This document shows, piece after piece, positions 41,401 through 53,049 of a DNA stretch of 64,000 bases. A program made the position numbers and the translations under genes. Numbering within the stretch: the first letter of the stretch is position 1; every line of letters begins with the position of its first letter. Origin of the DNA: Pratylenchus scribneri (Eukaryota; Nematoda; Chromadorea; Rhabditida; Pratylenchidae); assembly GCA_030063045.1 (NCBI GenBank), contig JAQSEB010000010.1, positions 1,543,501-1,607,500 on the forward strand, written 5' to 3'. The notes beneath the pieces were generated by a model. The model was not told the DNA's origin. It was given only the letters and a program-made list of their open reading frames with translations, and did not search any database.

Positions 41401-44400
41401 TCACTCGAATTTTACACCCTAAAAATAATAAAATATAAATTTAAATAAATAAAAAAATTTACCTGAGCCAAGGGCAAATCCTTGCCAAAATTGATTGTGC
41501 ACGTCGACCGGCGCATATAATTTTTCCATGCGTCCGAACCACTTTCCCTCCCTCCTCCGGTCTCTTTTTCGCCTCCAAATGCGCCGCCAATTTCGGCACC
41601 CGATGTGCCAATGTTCACATTCACAATGCCACAATCACTGCCTTTTGGCCCAATCCATTGGAACAGCTTTGTGGGATCTTGGGTGAAAAGGCTGGAGGAG
41701 AGGCCTTGGCCAGTTTCATTGTTCACCGCCACTGCTTCATCGAAATTTGCAACCCTAGGGGGTGGGGGAATTTATTATTAGGGAGAGGATTTTTTACCAA
41801 AAATTACTCATTTTGAAGTTTTCTAAATCTATTTTTTAGTAAATTTTATAATGATTTATTTTTGCAGCTTAACCCTTATTTATTAAATCTCCAATAATAA
41901 ATATGGCCTACTTGATAATATAGCAAATTGGAGCGAATGTTTCCCGAAGGACCACCGGATTGTTGTGGGCCAATCGGGAAATGAGTGTTGGGAGCACAAA
42001 ATTGCCCGGTCGATCGTCCAAAACTCGGCCTCCGCATTCCACTTTGGCACCCTGAATGAATGAATGGGAATTAAATCCAATAAAAGCATAAAAAATGGCT
42101 AAATTTTTATCCATTATTGATACCGCCTCTTTTAATTCTACATGGGGAATTATTTTTTAAGCAACTTCTCAAAAATTTGATTTTACCAGATTTTGTAGAT
42201 CTTTAGGGAACTAAAAATATTCAATAAAAATTTAATTATGGGCCCTCAATATTGACTGAGGGTGATGAATGAAAGGAATTTGTTGTAGTACGGTATCAGT
42301 GAAAAATTTTATAAATTTCCTTTAAAGTAATTCGACAAATTCAATTTAGACCTAGAAGATTAATTGATTGGATTGGATCGGTAGTGGAAGTTTGGGGGGT
42401 TCGATTCCCTGCCAGTATTTTTATTATTTTTTTTGTTAAATTAATTGAAAATTTTATATTATTCACTGCCTATGCTTTTTATTTTCTTTCTAATTGACAC
42501 CAAAAATTAAAAAAATTTTTAATGAACAAAATTTTTGAATTCCTTAATTTAAATTTGTTTTCACCGATTTCACTTACATGAGCGATGGCTTCGGCAATTG
42601 TGGATTTGTATTTGAGAACGGCTGCCTGATTATGCAATGGGCCAATCAATGTTTTTGGGTCGAGTGGATCGCCAATTCTCGATTCAATTTGCTTGAATGC
42701 CTTCACAATTCGTTCAACCAATCCATCATAGATTTTCTCGTGCACAATTAATCGTCGAGTCGTTGTGCATCGTTGGCCTAAAAATAGTTTTTTTAAGAAA
42801 TGAAAAATGTTGAAAAACGCATAAAAGAGGGCAAAACATATTTCCAAGAAAGAAATCAGGCAAAACACATTTTCCGGAAAGAAAAGTGCAAAATACATTT
42901 TCCGGAAAGAAAAGTGCAAAATACATTTTCCGGAAAGAAATAGGGCAAAATACATTTTCCGGAAAGAAAACAGGCAAAACACATTTTCCGGAAAGAAATG
43001 GGGCAAAATACATTTTCCGGAAAGAAATGGGGCAAAATACATTTTCCGGAAAGAAATGGGGCAAAATACATTTTCCGGAAAGAAATAGAGCAAAATACAT
43101 TTTCCGGAAAGAAATAGGGCAAAACACATTTTCCGGAAAGAAATGGGGCAAAATACATTTTCCGGAAAGTAATAGAGCAAAATACATTTTCCGGAAAGAA
43201 ATAGGGCAAAACACATTTTCCGGAAAGAAAAGTGCAAAATACATTTTCCGGAAAGAAAAGTGCAAAATACATTTTCCGGAAAGAAATAGGGCAAAATACA
43301 TTTTCCGGAAAGAAAACAGGCAAAACACATTTTCCGGAAAGAAATGGGGCAAAATACATTTTCCGGAAAGAAATGGGGCAAAATACATTTTCCGGAAAGA
43401 AATGGGGCAAAACACATTTTCCGGAAAGTAATAGAGCAAAATACATTTTCCGAAAAGAAATAGGGCAAAACACATTTTCCGGAAAGAAATGGGGCAAAAC
43501 ACATTTTCCGGAAAGAAATGGGGCAAAATACATCTTTCCGGGAAGAAAAAGTGAAAAACACATTTTCAAAAAAGAAAACAGGCAAAACACATTTTCAAAA
43601 AAGAAAACAGACAAAACACATTTTCCGGAAACAAACTAGGCAAAAATAATGTTTCATTTCTTAAAAATTTATAGAATTATTTACTATAAAATTTTTTTAC
43701 CGGCTGTTCCCACACAGGAGAATGTGATGGCTGGCACAACCAAATCCAAATTTGCATCATCCATAACCAAAATTGCATTATTTCCGCCAAGTTCAAGAAG
43801 AAGCTGCGCAAAATTGATTCATTTACATTACAAATTTAATAATAATATTATCAATGCTAACAATGCCTTAAAGGCCTTTCCTATTTTCCTACTGTACCCT
43901 CAGTTTTTGCCTAATCGCCCATCGCCCTCTGTTAACCTATCAATCAAATATAGCCCCAAGCTCCCTCTTTTCAATCTTTTCTATTCAAAAATGTTCACTT
44001 TTTGCGATATTCTGCTGTTATATAAATTTTCCCGAACAACAGATAAATATACAGGGACCCCTCAAATCCCAATCCGGTTTATTGGGCCACTGGTGGGCTT
44101 TTGAACTCACTTTTCCAAATCGACTCTGCACATGTTGGCCAACAATTCGGCCCACTTCTGTTGAACCAGTGAATGAAATCAAATTGATGCGTGGATCCTT
44201 CACCAATGACCTGAATAAAAATAAAATCCATTGAATAAACAATTTTTGTGCACTCACAATCCAATGTCGGCTTCCCCACAAACGAGGGAGCATATTCCAT
44301 TTGGAAGATTGTTCTTTTGTAACACTTTTTCCATCAAACGTGTGATGGCAATGGCAGTGAGTGGGGTGGATGGAGCCGGTTTCCAGAGTACGGTGTTCCC

Positions 44401-45799
44401 GCATACCATTGCCAGTGTTGCATTCCAGCCTTAATAAAAATTAAATAAATTAATATTCAAATTAAATTAATAATATAATTAAAAATTATTGGAAATTTAC
44501 CATAAACGGCCGCCGGAAAGTTGAATGCCGAAATCACGCCGACCTATTTTTTTAACAATAATTTATTTTTTATAAGCAAAAAAAAACTCACAATTCCCAA
44601 TGGATTCCATTGTTCCAGTAAAATGTGGTTTTTTCTTTCCGATGGAAAAATACTCCCCGAAAACATCCTGGACAATCCAGTTGCATAATCCGCAATGTCA
44701 ATGAATTCTTGGATTTCGCCTTTGCCTTCCGAATAGATTTTGCCCATTTCCAATGAAACCTTGAATAAAATTTAATTAGAATATTTGTTCAATTTTTTAA
44801 TAACTAAAAAATAAATGAATTTTTTAATGCTTTAATTTGGCTTATAAATATGGATGTTTATTTAGGCTGTTTTCCGGAAAGATTCTTATTTTCTGTGTTT
44901 TCCGGTTAGATTTTAATTTTTATGTTTTCCGGTTAGATTCTGATTTTTTGTGTTTGCCCCTCTCTTTTCCGGAATGTATTTGCCCCATTTCTTTCCGGAA
45001 AATGTATTTGCTTCATTCCTTTCCGGAAAATGTATTTGCCCCATTTCTTTCCGGAAAATGTGTTCCATTTCTTTCCGGAAAATGTGTTTTGCCCCATTTC
45101 TTTCCAGAAAAATGTGTTTTGCCTGTTTTCTTTCCGGAAAATGTGTTTTGCCCCATTTCTTTCCGGAAAATGTGTTTTGCCCCATTCCTTTCCGGAAAAT
45201 GTATTTGCCCCATTTCTTTCCGGAAAATGTGTTTTACCTAATTGTAAATATGAACCAACCAATTTTCCCAAATTTTCGCAATTTTGCCTTAATGATTCGC
45301 CAATTTGTCGAACAATTTCGCCTCGGGCAGGTGCTGGAATGTCCATCCATTCGTTGGCTGCCTTTTTCGATGCATTCACTGTTCGCTCATAATCCTTTAA
45401 AATTAGTGTGATTTTTAGTCAAAATAATTTTAAATATTTTTGTAGAATTTTAAAACATTTAATTATTTTATTAATTAAGTAAAATTAAAATTTTATTTAA
45501 ATATTCACCTCAACCGTTCCAAATCGAATTCGTGCGATTGGAGTGTTTGTTGCGGGGCAAATGGAATCGACAATTTGGCCGGATGCCTTCCATGAATTCC
45601 CATCAAAAACGCCTTCATTCAATTCGTTGAGGCCAATTTGCTTGAGGAATGCAAAGTCCGGTTGATTGATCAAATATGTGGATGACATTTTGGAGAATTG
45701 TTTTTGTTGTTGATTTTTGAAGAAATTTAATTTGGAAAGTGGGAAAAATGATGATGATTTTCGGCCAAGTCCAATTAGAAAGGAATTTCTTATTAACAT
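41401..45799 (-). CDS. aldh7a1: ALDH7A1 / antiquitin (alpha-aminoadipic semialdehyde dehydrogenase)
   Basis: About eleven exons; ATG at 45799, stop at 41401-41403. It starts with a basic, Ser/Phe-rich leader ([18 protein letters not shown]) suited to mitochondrial import. An internal Met before [14 protein letters not shown] matches the cytosolic start in the family. The enzyme then follows antiquitin closely: [60 protein letters not shown], the glutamate motif LELGGNN, the catalytic cysteine in [21 protein letters not shown] and [20 protein letters not shown], ending PLAQGVKFE. It oxidises alpha-aminoadipic semialdehyde in lysine breakdown, and betaine aldehyde. All catalytic residues seen are intact. 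Two introns are filled by satellite arrays. Confidence 0.95.
42355..42420 (+). repeat. tRNA-like fragment in ALDH7A1 intron
   Basis: GGATCGGTAGTGGAAGTTTGG (A-box-like) is followed by GGGGGTTCGATTCCCTGCC (B-box core). No complete cloverleaf was found. Confidence 0.45.
42826..43648. repeat. 29-bp satellite array (array 3) inside an ALDH7A1 intron
   Basis: About 28 units in the orientation ACATTTTCCGGAAAGAAATG. Unit variants (aaaagtgc, aatagggc, aacaggc, taatagagc) occur in the same order twice. A block from about 42879 recurs 346 bp later (about 12 units), so part of the array arose by block duplication. Confidence 0.95.
44866..45242. repeat. 29-bp satellite array (array 4) inside another ALDH7A1 intron
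   Basis: About eleven units in the orientation opposite to arrays 2 and 3. The left end (44866-44950) is made of diverged TTTTCCGGTTAGATT-type units. The array abuts the exon at 45260, leaving only a donor and a few bases between exon and array. Confidence 0.95.
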
Positions 45800-46448
45800 T
45801 TATCTATTTTTTCGGCTAAAATATAAACTAGAATTATTTTTTAAAAATATTAATTGGTTTAGTGCAAAAACCCAAAGATTAAACACGAAAATTTTTGTGT
45901 TCAGATTGATTTCGGGACGATTGGAAGGGGTAAAAATAAATAATTTTGGGTCAATTGTGGGAGATAAGAGCGGGGAAATTATTTCTACGTAATCAATCAG
46001 TAGGGGGATGGAAAGAGAAGAGACGAAAACGTGAAATAAAAACGCGTGACAAAAATAAAAATGGTTTTGGGTGGATTTTAATTTTAGGAAGGACAAAATA
46101 AATTTTAGATGGATGTTAATTTTAGATCAAAAAATTGTTTTGGTTATTGGATTTGTTTTGTTGCATTTTGGGTAATTCAATTGTCTTTCGAAGGGAAAAT
46201 TTTATGTCTCTCCTTAAATGCTTCTTCTCGCCACTATGCTTTTCACTAGCAGCCATGTGCCCCATGGGCATACACCAATACATTTTCTCGGCCATTCCCT
46301 TTTTGCCTGAGGCAAATATATGCCTTTTCTCGCTCTATGGCTTTAAGTGGAGGCTTTTTTGCTTGGATTTGGTTGGTAAAAACCCAAAATTTTACTTTTC
46401 TTGGCAATTTTTGGCCAGAATATTCATTAATTTCTCCCCCCTTTAAAA
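45800..46448. other. Divergent intergenic region
   Basis: Between ALDH7A1 (-) and the flavodoxin-like gene (+); expected to contain both promoters. No repeat array or other gene seen. Confidence 0.45.
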
Positions 46449-48277
46449 ATGATTCCCCCACCGGAAAGAAGTTTCAAAAGGGAGGCGAATGCAGCGCATG
46501 CATCCCTGAGTACCCTACAAAAGGTGGTTCGCTATGCGGAGAAAGGTGGAGTGGGGTTTTGGGCTAATAAAATGGAATTTTTATTGTTTTTATTCCAGAT
46601 GATTTACTGCTTTATATGACGGCAGCCTTTGGTACATGCGAAGATCTGAAATAAAATAGAATTAAATTAAATTAATTTTTTAGGAGTTTTAATGCCCGGT
46701 TTAATGTATTTTTTCTATCGTTATGTCCACAATCGATACCAGCAAAAAAAGGTTCAAAGGAATTAAAATAAAAATTAATAATTTGGAATTTTAGAGAGCC
46801 CAAAAGCAAAGGAAAAAACAGTCCGAAAAGAGTAGAAATGCCACAATTTTTTATTGTAGTGATGTTCCAGCCACCAAAAATGTAGGGATAAAGGCTTAAT
46901 TCCCTTTGATTAAATAAAACTAGATTGCCTATGAATTAGCCGAAAATCTCCAATACGATCCATTGGTGGCCAAATTGGGACCACAGGAGATGGAAAAGGC
47001 GAGGCATTCAAAGGTGGGATGGAATAATAATAATAATAGAAATAAAACTATAATTGGGCTTTGCCTCTTTTGGCCATATCTCGAGAAGGAAGCAACCAAT
47101 TCAGGAAGGCGATATGCCATTTGAAACCACTAAATGTCCTCTAAAAAGTGACTTTTCTAATTTTGTTGAAATGTTAAAACATTTTGTAAAATAAAGCGGT
47201 TTTTCTTTAATAAATCAGAAATTTGGGTTTATTACACTCAAAGACCTATAACTTTTTAAGGCCTGGATTTTATAAAATTTAAATTAAGCCACTTTATAGA
47301 GGACATTCTGGGCTTTAAAATGCTATATCGCCTTCCGAATTGGTTATTGCCTCGTTGATGTATGGGCCAGAAACCAATGTGGGTACTCAGCTAGAGGTAC
47401 ACTCAATTACCCGGTGGAAATATTTGATTTTGAATCGCAAACTTACCTTTCCCAAATCCCAAGGGCATGCAATTCCATATTTTTGTGTTGGCAAAAGACA
47501 CAACAAACCAGCGAGAGCCAGGGCAATGTCATCTTGAGGAATTCGCCGATTGGTTGGATGAACTGAAATATGAAAGGCGTGAAAAGTATTGTTGAAATAT
47601 AATTAAATTATTTTTTACAAAATTGTTTAGAAATTATCTTCGCGAGACCCGTTTCCTAATTATTTCACCGGAATCAAATGAAGAGGTCAGAAATTCCCTA
47701 TTATTGGGGACCGAATTTTTAGGTTTTGACCTATTTTTTCGAACTGATTTGGTGAGAAACGCACATGAAAATGATATTTTTGAACATTTTTTCATGTTTT
47801 TACTTAATTTTTGACCCATTTTTGACCTATTTTGGCACTTTTTGAGGGAAAATTTCATCAGAAACAATAAAACACCAAAAATTACCTATCTTAAGGTTCC
47901 AGATGGCAAAATTCACAAAAAAACCCTAAATAGGCATCTATTTTGTCAACTAAAAATCCGCTCCCTACTCATCAGCCATCACTACCTAATAATTATCCAT
48001 TGGAAACATTTCAGACCGATCAAGCAATTCTCTCATTTGAAAAAAGGCTTAATTCCCTTGGCTCAATAGCTTTGGGAAATGTTCAAATTGCCGACACAAA
48101 AAATAACCTACAGGAACTTTGCACCCAACTCAATGATTTATTGAGGCGATTCAATGTAATTTAAATGGGAAAAGTGGAATAAAAATTCACTTACCGCCAA
48201 AGTACGGCGAATTTGATGATCCCGCGGGCGGAATGGCCGACGATGATTCAATGGAAGAATTTTCGGAGGACGAATGA
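46449..48277 (+). CDS. Membrane-anchored protein with degenerate flavodoxin-like fold (TYW1 N-terminal-like)
   Basis: Nine exons join in frame to 255 residues: 46449-46545, 46599-46631, 46684-46751, 46795-46881, 46924-47013, 47464-47585, 47631-47685, 48015-48155 and 48203-48277. After a helical start comes one membrane span (MTAAFGVLMPGLMYFFYRYV), a basic linker (RAQKQRKKQSEK), then an alternating beta/alpha layout: ATIFYCSDVPATKNIAYELA, FHIFVLAKDTTN, HLEEFADWLDELKYERREK, RFLIISPESNE, LGNVQIAD and a last helix. Order and spacing resemble the flavodoxin domain at the N-terminus of TYW1, which also follows a membrane segment. The FMN loops (GSQTGTAK-type, TDGLPTE-type, GLGNSAY-type) are not conserved, and no radical-SAM domain follows. 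The protein ends acidic (DDDSMEEFSEDE). Function unknown; loss of cofactor binding is inferred. Confidence 0.6.
47050..47370. repeat. Copies of the GAAGGCGATAT repeat in an intron
   Basis: Contains 'ggccatatctcgagaaggaagcaaccaattcaggaaggcgatatgcc' and a second copy in inverse order ending 'atatcgccttccgaattggttattg'. Related to the repeat at 39.44-40.13 kb. Confidence 0.65.
47690..47975. repeat. AT-rich intronic repeat, same family as 11.1 kb
   Basis: Contains 'tgacctattttggcactttttgagggaaaatttcatcagaaacaataaaacacc' and 'aaaattacctatcttaaggttcc'. Confidence 0.6.
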
Positions 48278-48536
48278 AGGTCAAATTTTGAGTATAATTT
48301 GACCCTAAAAATTAAATTTATTTCAGTGAATAAAAGAAAGAATGTTGCTGAATTTTAATTTCGGAAATAATTCCATCATTATTTTAATTTACACAATTCA
48401 TTTTTAATATTTTATCATTTTTTATCGAATAAAATAAAACAAAAAATGAATAAATTCGATTCGAAATTCGATTTTGAAAAAATAATGGGAGATCAACAAT
48501 ATTGTCAAAAATTCAGTTTATCTCATCATTCATTAA

Positions 48537-51500
48537 TTATGGGCTGAAATCAAATTCGGTGGCATCCAATTCCATTGCTCCACTTCCTCCTCCCCCGCCT
48601 GCTCCTCCCTGTTGACTTTCATCCGATGCCACAAGTGGTTGTTGCATTGATTCGGACCAGAGGATTTCCCTTTCCTGACTGGCCCGCGGCGTTGAAGTGA
48701 CAATATTCGCCGGGTCATAGCCTCGTTCATGGAACAGTGTATCTGCCGTCTCATTCATGGCCACATTGCTTTCATCCCCTCCTGCAGCCGAAGTGGTTGT
48801 GGTGTTCGTTTTGTTCAGTGCCAGCCGTTCCTTTTTGGCCATAAAAATTGCATTCATAATTTGTCGTTCCATTGTGTCTTCAGTCTGTTAAAAAAATGAA
48901 AAATTTAATATAAATGAATTTTAATTTAAATAAATTAAAATAAATTAAAAAAAATAAATATCTGCCTAGGCTGAGAATTGAACTCTAGAACTTGAAAAAT
49001 CAGGACCCTACCACTATGCTAAACAGGGCACTAATTTAAAAATTAATGAATTTTAATTTAAAAAATTAATTATAAATTGAAAAATAAATACATTCCCTAG
49101 ATGGGAATTGAACCATTGACCTCAAACTAGAAAAACAAGGATCATACCACTATGCTACAAATGTTATTGATTGGCTCAACCCCAAATTTATTATGATTTA
49201 TGAAAAAATTCAGAATCTTTGTAGTTTCCGATTTTGTATGTTCTAGTTTTCGCACAGCCTTTATCTATGGCTTAATCGATTAGTCAGGGTCCACTTTATT
49301 TATAAAATTCCAATTTCAAATTAATTTGTACAGTTTAAACCTAAGTTATGGCCAATTGAAATTTCAGGTTTTTAAACCGGTTTAACTTTTTTATGGTTAG
49401 GGAAAAACTCAGAATTAGAATATCCCCGAAAATATATTTTTCAAGCAAATAAAAATTAACTTACGCTGTCCTGATCCACTCGAGAATTGACCTTTTCATT
49501 GACTTTGTCAGTTAAATCGGCCAATTGTTGTTTGATATATTCACTCATGGATTTGTCCGCAGCCGTGTATTTGTATTGGGTGTTCAACTCTGTATTTGTG
49601 TATTCCTGCAGTTGCTTTCCCATTGCAATCTCCGAAAGAACATTCAGACGATTTTTGAAATCGCATTTTGTGAAATATTTGTTTACCTAAAAATAAAAAT
49701 AATTTTTTAATAATTTAAATTATTTAAATTTACCATTTCTTCGACGCTGCAAACATCGTCCATACGAGTGCCAAGGACTTGGCTCAAATTTTCGCCCACA
49801 TTTTTCGCCTTGTTGTTGTTCTCTTTCATGACACGTACAAAAATCTTAATAAAAAAATCAAATTAGTTTAATTTTATTATCAAACCATTTCATTTGGATT
49901 AGCCACTCGGCCTTCAAATTTTTGCCCAAATTTTCGGCCATTAATTGGCTGAAAGGTAAATATTAATTAAATTATAAAAAGAGCATTTACCGGCAAATCC
50001 AACCATTTCCCGGAATACACAACTTTCAGCCGGATTCGAGGCGGTTTCGGTTGAAGTGGCTTCCTCTTTTCCTCTGCATTCCGTAACATCATTTCAACGT
50101 GTTGGGTGATCAATGGTTCATCCTTAACAATTAAATCAGAATAAAATAGTATTGAATAATTTATTTTTACCGGCATTGGTAATTTGTCCGGACGAACAGT
50201 GGAACGCGAAATTTTCACATTTGGTTCGGAATCCTCCAAAATTAATTCATCGATGAGAACTTGACGAGTGCTTTCCAGCTCAATTTTGTTCATTTTGAAT
50301 TCCTTTTCTCGAATATGCCTTAAAAATAAATAATATAATTTTAATTAAATTAAAAAACTAACAAAACGCCAATGTGTTTTTGTGCGGCTTCTTCAATTGT
50401 GAGGGATGTGGCCACAGTGCTTCCAGGTTGAATTATATAGAATGATTTGCTCCGATCATCATCAGCCGGGTTGGGATATTTGATTTCGGGCTCTATAATT
50501 TTAGCAGTGATTATTTGAAATTTTTAATTAAATTTTTGAAATAACAAACCAATGCGGCATTCATGTTCATGTCCCCAAATGACAAGATCAAACCAAGATG
50601 GAATGGATTTGAAGGAAAGGTGGGCCTTTGTGCTTCGAATTTTACTTCGCGGTGGTCGATTTTGATGCAGGACCAGAATGGAAAACCACGAATTTGGATC
50701 CTCGACGGGGCGATTAAATTTGACTCGTCCTTCTAAAGAAATTAATTTATTAAAATATATTTGTATTAAATGGATTATTCCTGACTTGAGAATGCACGGG
50801 AAAGTCGATCATCCCGTTGACTTCCGATCCCATAAATGGCAATTTTTGTATTTCCGCGAGTCTAAAAAAATGATTAAAAATATTAAATAAAATAATAATT
50901 AAAAACCAACCACTAGAAGCGGAGAAACATGAATCTGAATTAAAATAAATTAATTAAAAAATATATTTAATTAAATAACCTCATCGACGTCACTGAATTT
51001 CCCGAAAAGATTGACCAAACCGGCTTCATGTAAAACATCCAAAGCAGTAAGACCCTTCAATATATCCAAAATTATTTGCATTATTAAATTTTAATTTCAA
51101 ACCTTTCCCGATAAATCATCATGATTTCCGTGTATTGTGAAAATTGGCATGGCCACTTTCAAATTTGGGTCTTGAAAGTTGACATTCCCGAATTGACTAT
51201 GTTGAAAGTTTATTGCTGGGTCGGACAGAAATTGAATGTCCGGCTTCTTAACACCAAGGCAATATTTGCGCAGAGAACGAACCACTTTCAAATGTGTTTC
51301 ACGTGTTGGATGATTTTCGTGGAAAAGGTCTCCGGCTAAATTTCGACGAGTTTTAATTTAATATGGATTTAAATTACCCATCAATATAAAGTGCACTTTT
51401 TTCTCTTCAGCTTTCTTCAGCACTTCATCCAGTGTATGAAATGTGTCTTGCGAAATTATTGGTTTATTTTCCCCGTAGCCAGCATGAATGTCCGATGCAA

Positions 51501-51537
51501 TCAAAATTTTAACAATTGATTCAGGCGATGAGGCCAT
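48537..51537 (-). CDS. mre11: MRE11 double-strand-break repair nuclease
   Basis: About twelve exons; the ATG at 51537 (MASSPESIVKILIASDIHAG) is the first in frame, and the stop is at 48537-48539. The phosphoesterase motifs appear in order: ASDIH, GDLFHEN, IHGNHDD, VLHQNRPPR and WGHEHEC, all keeping their metal ligands. PGSTVATSLTIEEAAQKHIG closes the nuclease domain. The capping and RAD50-binding part follows (KPPRIRLKVVYSGKWLDLP). The tail is poorly conserved and ends with a Gly-rich patch and ATEFDFSP; no long GAR motif is seen. MRE11 works with RAD50 in break sensing, end resection and meiosis. It lies 237 bp downstream of a small membrane-protein gene on the same strand. Confidence 0.95.
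48955..49170 (-). repeat. Two tRNA-like fragments in tandem in an MRE11 intron
   Basis: Read on the minus strand, both start with TAGCATAGTGGTAGG/ATGATCC (A-box-like) and end with a B-box-like AGTTCAATTCTC or GGTTCAATTCCC. They are about 125 bp apart. 3' and 5' ends do not form a good acceptor stem, so they look tRNA-derived rather than functional. Confidence 0.5.
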
Positions 51538-51773
51538 CACTGCTGCTTAAGGCAACTGAAAATCAATTAGCTTTAATTCAATAAACAATTTAATAGTTAT
51601 ATTCAGTATTAAATTAGTATAATTACAAGTAAAACGAAAACAAGCAGTAGAATATATTTTAAATTATTCATAAGTGAAAATAAAAATGGATAAAAATATA
51701 TATAAAAGTATAAACAACCATTAAAAACAAAAATAGAAATGAGCAATTAATGTCAAAATATGCTTATATTGTG

Positions 51774-52582
51774 TCAATTATATTTTGTGCCATTCCTATT
51801 CATTTTTATTGTTGGCAGCATAAAAATCACAAGCCCCGCGACCAATGTAAGAATCGTAATAAAGACTGCAAAAAGCTGGACCATTATTGAATGCCAATAA
51901 CGCCGTTCATCCATAATCCGACCTTCCATGTCCCGCAATATATCGTAAATCGGCACGACAATTCGAAAATGAGCCTCAATCTAAGAAATACAAAATCAGA
52001 CATTCAGCTTAATATATCTTGAACCTGCTCTCTGATAACCGTCACCCTTTCTTCTTCATCATTTGGAGTGTCATCCTTAGAAATACAAAATCAGATATTT
52101 ATCTTAATATATTTTGAACCTGCGGCTCATTTTGATTAATACTTGCTGCCCTCTGTGCATCATCATTTGCATTTGGAGTGTCATCCTTAGAAATACAAAA
52201 TCAGATATTTATCTTAATATATTTTGAACCTGCGGTTCATTGCGTTTTTTATTGAAATTCAGAATAATTCGCTTCAAAAAGCTTGTTCTCTTTGGTGCAT
52301 GTGACACCTTAATAAGGAACACATAAATTCATTTAATAATAATGTTAAGAAAATTGGGGAAATCATTAGTGAGTCGCTGCAAAATTTGATATTAAGCAGT
52401 TGTCAGGTATTTTAACTATATTAAGTAAGGAGAGATTTCCCCAATTTGTTGTAATTATCCTATGGTCTTACTTGTTTTTCATTCTTCTCGTCTGTTTCAA
52501 CTGTTTCATTAATTTCACTCTCCTTGCTTGTTCTAGCCATATTAGTCAATTCAATATCCTCCTGCGTATTTGTTGGATTCAT
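51774..52582 (-). CDS. Tail-anchored membrane protein with tandemly duplicated exons
   Basis: Five exons, all in phase 0. The first (ATG 52582) starts MNPTNTQEDIELTNMARTSK. The next is basic, ending KKRNEPQ. Then two related exons each begin DDTPN, the first ending QNEPQ and the second ending VIREQ. The last starts IEAHFRIVVPIYDILRDMEG and carries a single C-terminal membrane span (QLFAVFITILTLVAGLVIFM) before a short tail ending GTKYN. No signal peptide, so probably tail-anchored. Family unknown. The next gene upstream (52771-53049) encodes a shorter paralogue, 188 bp away. Confidence 0.7.
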
Positions 52583-52770
52583 TTTAAACGGGTCTTAAAA
52601 AATATTTAGAGCATAATCAATTGTAAAAGTATCGAATGAATTCGACATTTTTGAATAGAAATTAAATCAGCAAATTAAAATTTATAACAAATCAATAAAT
52701 TTATTCGTTTATAAGCATATAAATGTCAAAATTTGTAAATTTTATATTGTGTCAAAACCACGTTCATTTA

Positions 52771-53049
52771 TCATCGCACATGGAGCATAATGTATATTAC
52801 AAGTGCAGCAATGACAACAGCCAAAAGTATAGAAATGATGGAAAGAATCGTCATGCTCGTCTGCCAATATTTTCGATCATTCAGAGCCATCCGGCGCTCC
52901 ACGTCCCCAAAATACTGAGCAACTGCCAGATCAATGTCGCGTTGTTTCTGAAATATAAAATAAGACATTTAGCTCAACGTATTTTAAACCTGCTGTGGTC
53001 CATTTTGCCGTCCATTACCATTTGTTGGCGGTGGTGAATTCTCGGTCAT
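52771..53049 (-). CDS. Short tail-anchored membrane protein, paralogue of its neighbour
   Basis: Two exons: MTENSPPPTNGNGRQNGPQQ (ATG 53049), then a second beginning KQRDIDLAVAQYFGDVERRM with NDRKYWQTS and a C-terminal membrane span (MTILSIISILLAVVIAALVI), stop at 52771-52773. The segment ERRMALNDRKYWQTS matches EGRIMDERRYWHSI of the downstream gene. The intron and 3' flank ('tatattgtgtcaa') are also alike. Function unknown. Confidence 0.65.

Noticed and set aside
42479..43639. Reading frames of up to 368 codons, some fused to ALDH7A1 coding sequence ([18 protein letters not shown])
   Set aside because: The satellite is intronic. The fusion is an artefact of the stop-free array joining the frame of the downstream exon through its acceptor.
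44837..45411. Reading frames through 44.8-45.4 kb, one joined to [19 protein letters not shown]
   Set aside because: The ALDH7A1 exon ends at 45260 with a GT donor; family alignment (GKL then VSLEMGK) shows the array is spliced out.
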